A stretch of DNA of 64,000 bases, taken from positions 1-64,000 of the forward strand of contig JBAOKB010000004.1 of NCBI GenBank assembly GCA_037044905.1, in the 5' to 3' direction. The notes under the pieces are model-generated. The model searched no databases. It was not told where the DNA came from and saw only the letters and a program-made list of their open reading frames with translations. Positions 21,953-31,431 of this stretch are shown here, one piece after another. Numbering within the stretch: the stretch's first letter is position 1; each line of letters begins with the position of its first letter. Both the position numbers and the translations under genes were made by a program. The stretch comes from Hortaea werneckii. Taxonomy: Eukaryota > Ascomycota > Dothideomycetes > Mycosphaerellales > Teratosphaeriaceae.

Positions 21953-23476
21953 ATGTCCGTTCGAGCGTGCAGTCAGCGGATTGGCGCTGCCATCCGTACC
22001 ACGCAACCACGCCAAGTCACTCGAGCCGGTCGACGAACTTACGCTTCATCCGCGACTCAGGCCTCGACTCTCCCGCCTGGTCTGAAAGATGCCATTGAAG
22101 TACGCTACGACTCACAAAAAGCGTCCCTGCTTTCCTCACTAACATGTCCACAGAAAGAAGCATCTCTCCCCAACCCCGACCCGCCCACTGACTCGCAGAC
22201 TACCCGTCTGACCTCTTCCCAAGCACCCTTTATGGTGCCTACCTATGTCCGTCCCCCACCCATGTTCCAGCAAGGCGAGGGCTGCTGGATTTGGGATGTC
22301 GAGAACAGACAGTACCTCGACTTTACCGCCGGCATCGCTGTCAATGCCCTGGGCCACTGCGACCCCGAGATGAGCAAGATCCTCTATCAACAGTCACAGA
22401 CGCTCGTACACAGCTCAAACCTATATCACAACCCATGGATTGGCGCTCTGAGCCAATTGCTTGTTGAGAAGACCAAGGAACAGGGCGGCATGAAGGATGT
22501 AGGCAAGGTCTTCATCTGTAACTCGGGCTCCGAGGCCAACGAGGCCGCCATCAAATTCGCGAGGAAGTACGGCCGGAGTGTGAAGGAGGATGGAAGCAAG
22601 CACGAGATCGTTAGCTTCCACAGCTCGTTCCATGGACGGACCATGGGCAGTCTGAGCGCGACCCCCAACCCTAAATACCAGAAGCCTTTTGGACCCATGA
22701 TTCCTGGATTCAAGTACGGAACTTATAACGATGTTACCGCGATCAAGGATCTGGTTACGGAGGATACGTGTGGTGTGCTGGTAGAGCCCATCCAGGGCGA
22801 AGGCGGTGTCAATGTCGCAAACCACGAGTTCCTGTTGGCTTTACGCCACCGCTGCAACGAGGTCGGCGCCGTGTTGATCTATGATGAGATCCAGTGCGGT
22901 CTCTCGCGAACTGGTCAACTCTGGGCCCACTGCGCATTGCCACCGGAGGCGCACCCAGATATTCTGACTACTGCTAAGGCCCTCGGTAACGGCTTCCCTA
23001 TCGGCGCGACAATGGTCACAGATGATGTGAGCAGCCGGATCATCTCTGGCGACCACGGCACAACGTTTGGTGGCAACCCGCTCGGCTGTCGCGTCGCCCA
23101 TTACTGTGTCAGCCGTCTCTCAGACCCCGAACTCCAGAAGAGCGTGATTCAAAAGGAAGCGAGACTTCGACAGCACATGGTCCGACTTCACCAGCGTTTC
23201 CCAGAAATCATCAAGGAGGTCAGAGGGCGAGGCTTGATCCTCGGTATGCAGCTCAGTGCCGACCCGACACCAATCATCACGGCAGCAAGAGAGCGTGGCC
23301 TCTTGATCATCACCTGTGGTACCAACACACTGAGGTTCGTGCCCCCGCTCATCATCTCAGAAGACGAGATCGATCAGGGCATGAAGATCTTGGAAGACGC
23401 CATGGTCGCTGTTTTCGAGCAACCAGGCCATGTGCCGGGCACGGATGGCCAGCAGGAGATGAGGGCTACACGATAA
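21953..23476 (+). CDS. ARG8: Acetylornithine aminotransferase, mitochondrial
   Basis: PLP-dependent class-III aminotransferase, fourth step from glutamate to ornithine in arginine synthesis, in the mitochondrial matrix. 507 residues if read straight through. The N-terminus (MSVRACSQRIGAAIRTTQPR...) is Arg/Ser-rich and lacks acids, as a matrix-targeting peptide. Core signs: CWIWDVENRQYLDFTAGIAV, HSSNLYHNPW, FICNSGSEANEAAIKFARKY, SFHSSFHGRTMGSLSATPNP, VEPIQGEGGVNV, IYDEIQCGLSRTGQLWAH and the PLP lysine (Lys342) in TTAKALGNGFPIGA. Nucleotides 22100-22153 (54 nt) begin GTACGC and end CTAAC...CAG, so they may be an in-frame intron; splicing would give 489 residues and remove a segment between the targeting peptide and the catalytic domain. 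Confidence 0.95.
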   Translation: MSVRACSQRIGAAIRTTQPRQVTRAGRRTYASSATQASTLPPGLKDAIEVRYDSQKASLLSSLTCPQKEASLPNPDPPTDSQTTRLTSSQAPFMVPTYVRPPPMFQQGEGCWIWDVENRQYLDFTAGIAVNALGHCDPEMSKILYQQSQTLVHSSNLYHNPWIGALSQLLVEKTKEQGGMKDVGKVFICNSGSEANEAAIKFARKYGRSVKEDGSKHEIVSFHSSFHGRTMGSLSATPNPKYQKPFGPMIPGFKYGTYNDVTAIKDLVTEDTCGVLVEPIQGEGGVNVANHEFLLALRHRCNEVGAVLIYDEIQCGLSRTGQLWAHCALPPEAHPDILTTAKALGNGFPIGATMVTDDVSSRIISGDHGTTFGGNPLGCRVAHYCVSRLSDPELQKSVIQKEARLRQHMVRLHQRFPEIIKEVRGRGLILGMQLSADPTPIITAARERGLLIITCGTNTLRFVPPLIISEDEIDQGMKILEDAMVAVFEQPGHVPGTDGQQEMRATR

Positions 23477-23983
23477 GCTAGTAAGGTGATTTTGAAGATA
23501 AACTGTTGCGATAGACCTGGTCACTTCGACAAGCAAGGCGTTGGTGGTGGATTTCGTTTTTTTTTTTTTTTTTTATGTAAAAGGCATATAGATCACGTTA
23601 GGGATTGTACATATGGGCTTCGCTGCCTACAGTCGCTGATCTGACGACTAAGAATCAGCTCTCGCGATGATAGTCTCAATGACAGTGTCATCTGTCTCCC
23701 GTCCACTGGAGGTGGTGCAGGCTTCTCGTCTTCGATGTTGGCGGCTTCGAGCTAGGCCACCTATTTCAAGCACTGCATCGCCTTCCTGCATCTCTTCGGG
23801 ACTGTGGACTCATTGTTCGCGGTTGCAAGTTCCAGCATCTGCCAGCTCTACGTCCCCGTAGAGCTTCGCAACATTGGCGGCACATTCGCCTCTCTGCTTC
23901 TATGGCACGCCCTGGTTCTGCCGCCAAGTGCGGGCAAGGGGACGTAAAACGGATCATGGCTGCCATGCGAGAAGAATGAGACT
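23477..23983. other. Convergent 3' region with poly-T run
   Basis: 507 bp between ARG8 and the convergent small secreted-protein gene. An 18-base T run lies at 23557-23574. No gene seen; the frame 23667-23861 is not convincing. Confidence 0.5.
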
Positions 23984-24896
23984 CTACAGCAGGGTCATTG
24001 CCCCAGCAGTCAATGCCATACCTACAACGATCCAAGTGGCTGACTTGATAGCCACGCCTGCCCCAATCTGTGCCTGAGAAAGATAATCGTATACTCCCGA
24101 CCCTCCAAGCGCACTTGCAATATAGCACTTGTCACTGTCATCGTCATAATAATCCTCTGTCGGCGTCAAGGCGATGCTTTTCTATATCAAAGCAGATTAG
24201 AAGAGCTCTTCCCCATCTCGCAAGCGGTCAATGTCGGGCCAGGTCTTACTTACGATGTTATAAGGTAACGTCGTGCAGTCTCCTTCGGATTGGCAACTCC
24301 ATCGCACCCAGGGGTACAGACTTATCCCATCATCTGGACCGCCTTGCATGCAATTCTCTCCTCCATAGGTTTGCACTTCCAGATACCCTACGGTGCCGAT
24401 TGCTTCTTCTACGTTTCCACCGACAAAGTATTGGTAGTAAATGGAGCTGTAGTTGGCCGAGTTGTTGAAGTTCTCGACGCCTGATATGGTCTAGTATTCG
24501 CGTTAGCATCGCCCACGGTGTCTGACATTGGAGGCTCGTCATACATAGTTGATACCGCACAAGGTGTCGCCTAGGCAACTATAGCCTCCTAAACCCTCTG
24601 TGTAGGACTTATTCGGCTGGGTGAATGTTTCGTTCAGATTCAGGCATAGATGATAGGAGGGTACATCGCTTGTGTGGAACGAAATCGCGTTGCTTTCATT
24701 CCCTGATACGCTGCCTTGTCCGCAGGCATGTGATCTCGATGGGTCGTAGAAAGATAGTCTTAGACCATACTCCGGCCGGCTGGAGCTATGTTAGAAGAAA
24801 TCGATCGCCAGTAGATACAGTGTATGCTCACTCCAAAAGCTGTGCCCATGTCGCTGAGAAGAACGCTCCTAATATGAAGACAGTCGTCCACATCAT
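23984..24896 (-). CDS. Small cysteine-rich secreted, probably GPI-anchored protein
   Basis: 239-residue protein assembled from four exons read leftward: 24896-24832, 24785-24556, 24480-24254 and 24181-23984; all introns GT-AG, all phases consistent. MMWTTVFILGAFFSATWAQ is a clear signal peptide. The mature part has eight cysteines (HACGQG, HLCLNL, YSCLGDTLCG, ENCMQG, WSCQSEGDC, DKCYIA) and several N-glycosylation sequons (NES, NET, NKS, NNS, NYS). The C-terminal SATWIVVGMALTAGAMTLL, preceded by small residues, fits a GPI-attachment signal or a single membrane anchor. No family recognised; even cysteine number, size and secretion would fit a wall protein or an effector-like protein. The second intron donor could be GTATCA (24555) or GTATGA a few bases on; only the first keeps the frame. 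Confidence 0.7.
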
Positions 24897-25345
24897 GTTG
24901 ACTGCTGTGATAGTGAGCGAGACACCGGTTTCAATCCTTTGTCGATCTTTCTTGTGTTCGTCCCGAGCCCTAAAGCTCTCGCAAGTCGCTCAGGAATTGA
25001 CATACAAGGAAGAAATTGCGGGTTTATACTTGCACCTATGATCAGAGGCTAATCATTACTATGTCTTGTGATCCTTCGCGGATGTATGAGTTCAAAGGAG
25101 CACCGTTTCACCGCGTCCTATTGTTGGTGATGACTGACGTCTGCCCAGCGAGAATGGAGAGGCGAAGGATTCCGCGGCGAGGCGAACATACAACGGCTGC
25201 AGTCGATCGGTCAGCTGGGCTGTGATCCGTGCATCAATGACTTGAGCGCTAATAAGATAAATCCTCGTTTGCCTCTCCTCGACAGTCAAGTCTACCCAAC
25301 GCAAGTTGTTACATCAAGACTGGCGCATATTCAACGTGTATCATG
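24897..25345. other. Intergenic, upstream of small secreted protein gene
   Basis: 449 bp; promoter of the leftward secreted-protein gene and 3' flank of the transporter gene. Nothing else seen. Confidence 0.45.
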
Positions 25346-26269
25346 CTAAAGCTTGCAAGACATAGACGTCTTGTGCCGCCGTCTGTCGAGCTTTTCTGAC
25401 CTTCCCTTGACATATTTCCTCAAGTCGCCCACTGGAAGCAGGTATGGGAAATCCACTGCTTCCAACAATGATCCCAAAAGCTGTACATGAGGTCAGTCAG
25501 AGGTTAATTCCAATAGCTCAGTTCGACTCACCAAGTACCACACGATTGCGCTGCCGGCCAGTGAGGAAACCCCACTGCAAATCCGGAATGTGTGTGCAGC
25601 GCTATCATTTCCATCCGCCATGTAAAAGTATGTCATGGCCTCACATGGAAAGCAGACCGTAAAGCAAGCGAAAAGTACCACATGGCAGATATCCAACCTC
25701 ACCGAAGCAATGGTGAAGAAGAGCAACACCACTGCCATAAATATTAAGAATGTTGCATAAGAGGCATAGTAGGCTGCTTCGGCGACGTCTACGTCGGTCC
25801 CATATCCACTCACAGCATTGTAGAAGGGCACCATCACGGCGGCGGAAGCACCAAAGTATCCGCCGAGCACCAAGAAGACTGTCGCATTGAACGTCTCGCC
25901 GTTGATCCATTCTCCAATGCCGCAAATGATTTCTAGCAGACAGCCGAGGTAGAAGTATGCGCCAATCGCCGCGCTCTGGTTTCCATTGTTACCGCCTGCG
26001 CCGCCCCAACCAAGCAGCATGATGGTGGCGGGAGTGTTAGCTAGCAGGAAGCCGCATAGACCGACCGGAGTGGGATTCCCAAATTTGGCACTTGAAGCCG
26101 GCGAGACGGGAGTGGATGGTAAAGGTGTTGGAGTTTGTGGATATGTCGGCTTGCGAGGTGTTTGCGGCGACACGGTTGATCGATACTCTGGTGCGAGGTC
26201 TGTTGGCTCGCTGGGTAGGCTTACTTTAAGCGACAGCCCATCTGGAGAGCAGAAATGTAGTTCAGACAT
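25346..26269 (-). CDS. Ato/GPR1/FUN34/YaaH-family acetate transporter
   Basis: 290-residue plasma-membrane protein with six predicted helices, from exons 26269-25532 and 25480-25346 (intron 25481-25531, in phase). The family signature is NPTPVGLCGFLLANTPATIM just before helix 1; next comes GAYFYLGCLLEIICGIGEW and FLVLGGYFGASAAVMVPFY. Exon 2 supplies the end of the last helix and the typical tail LLGSLLEAVDFPYLLPVGDL with a basic C-terminus. Relatives (yeast Ato1-3, Aspergillus AcpA) import acetate or export ammonium. The first ~65 residues are a Pro/Thr-rich cytosolic tail. Without the splice the frame would end shortly after WYL, losing the conserved tail, which supports the intron. Confidence 0.88.
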
Positions 26270-26797
26270 GACGATCGCCTGCTTGCGGTAGAATCGCCGT
26301 AAGGAGTGACAGGCCAGGAGATTATTTTCTCACAGGTCGCTCGATACTGCCCAAGACACGTTGAGAAGCAGCGAAGGATCAATGACTTGACTCGGCAATG
26401 CTTCACAGCTTCTAAAAGGTAAAAGAAGTCCGGGACAAAGAACAATCGACTCTGAACTTTCTGTATTCGTCACGCCCTTTGTCCTACCATCTCACACAAC
26501 GGAGAAGACGAGACTTAGCAGGAGGATTTATCGGAAACGATCATGATTGTCTTTGCTTCTTACACGACTTTACCAGATCTTGCAGTTGCTACAAGCCTTG
26601 CACATTGGCTGCCCGCAGGTGGAGGATGGTCGAATTTGGCTAGATCAGGAACATATAAATATGCGGCATGCCGCACCAGACAATGCCGATAAAACCTCAA
26701 TGGAATGCAGCTTGGCCACTCCTTGCAATGGATTTGACATACTGTCTACGATGCACAAAGATAGCAGTTGAGAATCCTCATGTCTCTGTGACATCTC
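26270..26797. other. Intergenic, transporter promoter and rvt 3' flank
   Basis: 528 bp between two leftward genes. No gene recognised. Confidence 0.45.
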
Positions 26798-29716
26798 CTA
26801 CCACTGCACCCTTCCACTTCGGTACAAGCCCACCATGCCCATGGGCAACAAGCCAGCATCGACAATCTGGAAGCCCCCGAATCGCTCGATCAGCTCTGGA
26901 CCATACATCTCAGCGATCCATTTCCAGTAAGGCTGCATCGATGACCAATACGTCAGTTTCGTGGTATTTGTGGTTCCGAGACGGTCGAAAAGCTCTTCAA
27001 GAGCCATCTGGACCGCACCATTAGTATCGCTTCCGATGGGGAGTTCGCTAGGCTGTTCCAGGAGCTTTGAATAGACGTCCGTCAGGTTATGCTTGGGCCC
27101 GTGGTTGAGCTCTTCAGGATACTTCATGAAATCCTCAAACGAGAAGAAAGAATGCAATCCGTCCCGTTGAGACTCCGGACCCAGCCGTCTATGATCCTTC
27201 TTAGTCTTGCCTTCCTCAAAGTTGCGCTTTGCGCGACGGTAAGCAGCCGTTGCAGACTCCTCCCATTCTTTGAAGAGACTCTCGTGATCGTCAACGACCT
27301 CGTCGCGGACTTGAAGGAGTAAGATGAATGGACTTTGAATTTCCAGACCGCCGAGCTCAGTCGGGAGGTAGAAATAGCCATCTGGTATGTCCGTGACACC
27401 ATGACGCTCTGCAATTCTCGCTTTCAAGAAATCTATGAAATTCCCATCGGTAGAAGACCCTGCCCCAAACACGCTCTGTTGTATGCGCTGATGCGTGGAA
27501 AGCATATTGTCAACGTGGTCTCGCCCAAAACAGTTTGCCGGCTTCCCAAAATTGGATGTGAAGAATGTTGAAGCATAACTGTTCCAAACCTGAACCCAGG
27601 CGAAAACGCTGTTTCCTTTCTCCGCCAGTTGCCGGCGAAGCTCACCAATGTGGGTGTCGACCATTTTCTGATCGATCTCGAAGCGACCGGATTCGGGGTT
27701 GAGGTAAAGCATACCCCAACGGATCTGACCTTGAGGCAGGTTCTTATTGAGAGGTGCCTGTTTGATCCCAAGCGACTGCTTGCTACGGTCCTGCTGCATA
27801 TGCGCCGCTCCACTACGACTTTCATCGAGCTCCAAGCCTGCCGTGCGTAGGAAATCGTTGATGGCATTCCAGGCACCAACACATCTTTCCTCGCTTGCAG
27901 ACCAGAACCAAAAGTCATCGTTGTGACGCCAGAGAACCTCTCCATCAGCTGTCTGATTTATGATGAAATCAAGGCAGAACAGTACCACTTCAGCGAAGAC
28001 CTCGCTCAAGACATGCGAGGCCGGAGTGCCGGTCTTCCGTGGGCGGGTATGCCCTGGTGCTTCATCTTGGAAGCGCAAAGGTGCTTCAAGGAAGCGTGCG
28101 AAAAGCCCAAGCCACTTCTCTGAGACTCCAAAGTAGCCGAGTACGGTCGTGATAGTCTGATGAGGAAGGCTCGGGTAGAGATTGTCGATTTGCGATCGAA
28201 AGCACGTGATATCGCCTTTCACTCTGGTCTGGATCAGCACGTCTGTTGAGAGCAAATGGAGAAGGCCTTGTCTTGCAGCCATCGTGTTTCTAGACGTCCG
28301 TATCTCGTCCTCGTCATCCTCGTCATCCTCGTTGTTCTCCACGTCATCGTCGCTGCTTCCGTCAAAAAGCCCATATCCCGTGCTTTCGTCTTCTTCTTCC
28401 GAGCTTTCTTCTCGAAGGAAGCGCGGCGCCGAAGGACGTGATGCCCTTGCTGCTGTTTGTTTAGCCCTTCCAAGCTGTTGAGTGTGCTGAGCAAACTCCT
28501 TAAAGTCAGCCTCTTCTTCGCCTTCCGTGCCTTCACTCTCTTGAGTTTCCGAATCAAGGAGTTGCGACAAGAAATAGTCTTTCGCATAGAGTTTCTTCTT
28601 GATTGACATAATCGTAGGACGTTTCGATGACTGGCCAAGATAATGCGACCTCTCCTTGCGCTCAGAATAGCCAATTTCCTGACCTGGCGACTTCCAGACA
28701 TCCTTGGTCTTTCGGAATTTCCGAAACGCCTTCTTGAAGAAGACAGACCACTTTACTCCGATGTGTTGCAGAAAGAGCGCCTGCAACAGATCCTCCTGCA
28801 TGTATATATTGTACGTGCCATTGAGCCGTCGACGTTCTTCAAGCAAAACTTCTTCACCCCAGGACCACTCTTGAAATGCCGCCAGCCTCATGTTCAGAAC
28901 GTCGGCCACCTCACTCAGAACGGCCTCGTTCTTGTCAAAATCACTGAGTGCCTCTTGTTTTTCATTCGGAAGCAAATCGGAAGCTAGCAAGCCCTTGATT
29001 GCCAGACGAAGCGTGCGAACGCTGAAGTTTTCAGCCGTGGTGAACTTGCTCTCAAAAGCACGCACCTTCTCTCTCAGCTTTTCAGTGGCTCTAGGTATCA
29101 CGTTAGGTGAATCGGGGGGCGAGGCTTCGAACACCTTGTCGAGCATGTTCTCAATAACCGCAGGATCAACATTAGTTTCCTGGAATACAGACTGTTCCCA
29201 TCGAGCTCGGCTGTCCAGCTTCTTGCTTCCCGACACATGCTCGAAGTCCGCCATTTCTTCATCGTCCTTTGCGGCGCCTGAGGATGACGATCCCGTCGTT
29301 GAAAGCCACTCTGTCGTTAGTTGGCCGTACAGCCAAGCATAGGTATACTTCAGCGACTGCACGTCCATATACCGGAGCAAGGTCTTCTGCCATCGCCGCA
29401 GAAGCTTGAAAGATACGGTAGGGTCATATTTTGCCTGAGCTAGAAAGCGATCCAGGTTTCTCAAGTCTATTTCCAGCCGAGAATCCTTCGTGCTTCCACG
29501 AGCAGGTTGGCCACCAGAAAGCGTGATGCCAAAGTGCTGTTTGACAATGTCTGAGATGGCCACAAGGGTTTCCGTAAGGTCTTCGTCCCTTTGCGAAAGG
29601 GCAATGCAGCGCTGGTGGTCATACTCAAAGCGGTCTCGCTTTTTGGACAGTTCGAAGAGCTTAGTGCTGGTGATCTCTTGCAACGTCTGGGAGAATAGGC
29701 TACCGTGGGAAGTCAT
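26798..29716 (-). CDS. rvt: rvt-type cellular reverse transcriptase
   Basis: 972 residues, intronless, from ATG 29716 (the frame is open six more codons upstream but without ATG). It matches the rvt class, single-copy host-gene reverse transcriptases of fungi and some other eukaryotes not carried by a transposon. Seen: a long alpha-helical N-terminal half; fingers-type segment around RRLNGTYNIYMQEDLLQALF; a very acidic insertion of about 85 residues (about 390-475, ESSEEEDE, EDDEDDEDE), where rvt proteins have their loop between motifs 2 and A; motif A region ITCFRSQIDNLYPSLPH (about 503-519); motif B KTGTPASHVLSEVFAEV (about 561-577); motif C HNDDFWFWS with the Asp pair at 600-601; and thumb-like sequence after. 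No integrase, RNase H, nuclease or LTR lies nearby. Motif A has Gln509 at the position normally Asp, so catalysis is in doubt. Family assignment is from recalled motif pattern. Confidence 0.82.
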   Translation of the reverse strand: MTSHGSLFSQTLQEITSTKLFELSKKRDRFEYDHQRCIALSQRDEDLTETLVAISDIVKQHFGITLSGGQPARGSTKDSRLEIDLRNLDRFLAQAKYDPTVSFKLLRRWQKTLLRYMDVQSLKYTYAWLYGQLTTEWLSTTGSSSSGAAKDDEEMADFEHVSGSKKLDSRARWEQSVFQETNVDPAVIENMLDKVFEASPPDSPNVIPRATEKLREKVRAFESKFTTAENFSVRTLRLAIKGLLASDLLPNEKQEALSDFDKNEAVLSEVADVLNMRLAAFQEWSWGEEVLLEERRRLNGTYNIYMQEDLLQALFLQHIGVKWSVFFKKAFRKFRKTKDVWKSPGQEIGYSERKERSHYLGQSSKRPTIMSIKKKLYAKDYFLSQLLDSETQESEGTEGEEEADFKEFAQHTQQLGRAKQTAARASRPSAPRFLREESSEEEDESTGYGLFDGSSDDDVENNEDDEDDEDEIRTSRNTMAARQGLLHLLSTDVLIQTRVKGDITCFRSQIDNLYPSLPHQTITTVLGYFGVSEKWLGLFARFLEAPLRFQDEAPGHTRPRKTGTPASHVLSEVFAEVVLFCLDFIINQTADGEVLWRHNDDFWFWSASEERCVGAWNAINDFLRTAGLELDESRSGAAHMQQDRSKQSLGIKQAPLNKNLPQGQIRWGMLYLNPESGRFEIDQKMVDTHIGELRRQLAEKGNSVFAWVQVWNSYASTFFTSNFGKPANCFGRDHVDNMLSTHQRIQQSVFGAGSSTDGNFIDFLKARIAERHGVTDIPDGYFYLPTELGGLEIQSPFILLLQVRDEVVDDHESLFKEWEESATAAYRRAKRNFEEGKTKKDHRRLGPESQRDGLHSFFSFEDFMKYPEELNHGPKHNLTDVYSKLLEQPSELPIGSDTNGAVQMALEELFDRLGTTNTTKLTYWSSMQPYWKWIAEMYGPELIERFGGFQIVDAGLLPMGMVGLYRSGRVQW

Positions 29717-31431
29717 GGTTGAATGCGCCGTCAAGGTTCTACGCTGGGCTTACTTTGCGTCTTACAATAGGTTCGCGGTCAACGAGGATTGTGAAGTACT
29801 GTAGTGGAGAACGTTCGCAGCCTTGCTCGTGGATGAAGGCCGCGAGTCTACCTACCTAAATACATACCAGCTTTTAGGCAACAGTCCGAGCCGTCTTTGC
29901 TGCCTTGGTAGCCGGGACGGCAGTCCGCTTTGTGAGTCGATGGGAGGATTCCACCGGTGAGCAACTGCAGGGGAGGATGCAGTCATACATATGTGTGAGA
30001 CCGGTGACAGAACTTCACCGGTTTGAGCTCTTCGGGTAATTGACTTCGGTACCATTTGACCAGTATTTTACGAAATTTGAGCGAAATTTTTACCGACACA
30101 GCAAATTCAGTGTAATGGATTTCGCGGCCATCCAAATGGTCAACTCATCGTTCCGATTACGCACCCTTGAACACAGGTCCAACATGTCTTTGCGAACTTC
30201 ACAATTGTCGAGCGGCGCAGGGCTTGAAAGCTCGGTGTCAGCCAAAGCATTGCTGACGGACATTGATGTCTACTGCAATGTTGCTGATCTCCCAGCAGCT
30301 GCGGGCTCTGCAGCTCAATATTCCCTTTCGCGGCACGATTTTGCTGGATGCCAGAGGTTAAAAAGGCGGATTAGGGATGCTTGAGTGCATCGGACAGATA
30401 TCGCAGCAGATCACAGCGCACGACGATTCTAGTTCGGCCATGGAAAAGCGGCAAAGACTTCTCGAGCTGATGATTTCCCTGCGTCACAGAAACAGCCTCT
30501 TCTCGTGGGGGTACATTCACTTCCTTAGGATGCCGAAGTGGCTGTGTCACACGTCGACGACGTGAGAAACATGTGATATCTTTGCATGATTGCGTCGCAT
30601 GCAGTGTGGATCCCCACGCAACGAGGTTTAGAATCATGACATGGCTATGGCGTCTATAAGCAAATCCCAGCTGGGCAAAGACGTTTCATGATACGGAAGT
30701 CCTCTACAGCTGCACTTTGCGATCAAGGATTTTCAGGGAGGAGAAACCGAGGTCTGCCGTAGGACGGAAGTCCTATATGGTTGTATATTGCGGCGGTGCT
30801 CTTCAAAGGCGAAGTGGGTAAGTAATAGCTATTGTGCGCCACTCTCTACTTCTGATACCACGGCTTATAGTACGAGAGGTCCCTACAGTGCGGTCTCCGG
30901 TGTCTTGAGATGGGTTGGCCTAGGATTCCATCAACAATTTCCATTGGCCATGCTCAACATCAGTAACGGAGTCCCATACCATTGACGTCCTCTAAGGTTG
31001 CAGCTTGCGCACAGCAGCTTCGGGGGACGAGGCGAATTCAGACCTGCGATAGCCTAACACTTTGCGAACCTTATAATACGGACGTCCCCTATGGTTCCTC
31101 TTCACAAGCAACAGCTTTAGGGAATGAGGTGGATTGAGACCTGCAATGTTCTGCCTCTTAACTGCGAACCAGATACTGCGGACGTCCCCTATAGTCCCAT
31201 TCTGCAAGCAGCAGCTTCAGGGGATGAGACCGCTCCAGCAACGAGAGAGCACATGTCATTCGACACCCTTGCGCCTTCCTTTTTCTCCGTTTGCACGTGC
31301 CGGTTCCACTTGTTGATACCCACGTGATGCACGCTAGCTCGCCACCAAACGCCTTCACTTTCACACCACCTTCTTCCACCTTCTTCCAACAACCATCACC
31401 TTCCACGACACCGACAATCAACAACAATTGC
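29717..31431. other. Intergenic with degenerate repeats
   Basis: About 1.7 kb. The left part is the rvt promoter; the right part carries degenerate ~100-bp tandem units (separate entry). Only short ORFs without likeness to known families. Confidence 0.5.
30690..31240 (+). repeat. Degenerate ~100-bp tandem array, copy 1
   Basis: Units start with a recurring GACGTCCcCTATgG or CGGAAGTCCTcTA core at 30694, 30765, 30984, 31081 and 31181 (last three spaced 97 and 100 bp). Within units recur AAGCAGCAGCTTCAGGGGAT-like and GACCTGCAAT-like pieces. Function unknown; related units occur inverted at 42.7-43.1 kb. Confidence 0.7.

Noticed and set aside
30001..30060. CACCGG repeats at 29955-30020 as an inverted-repeat transposon end
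   Set aside because: The matching pieces are only about eight bases and no second terminus or target duplication was found.
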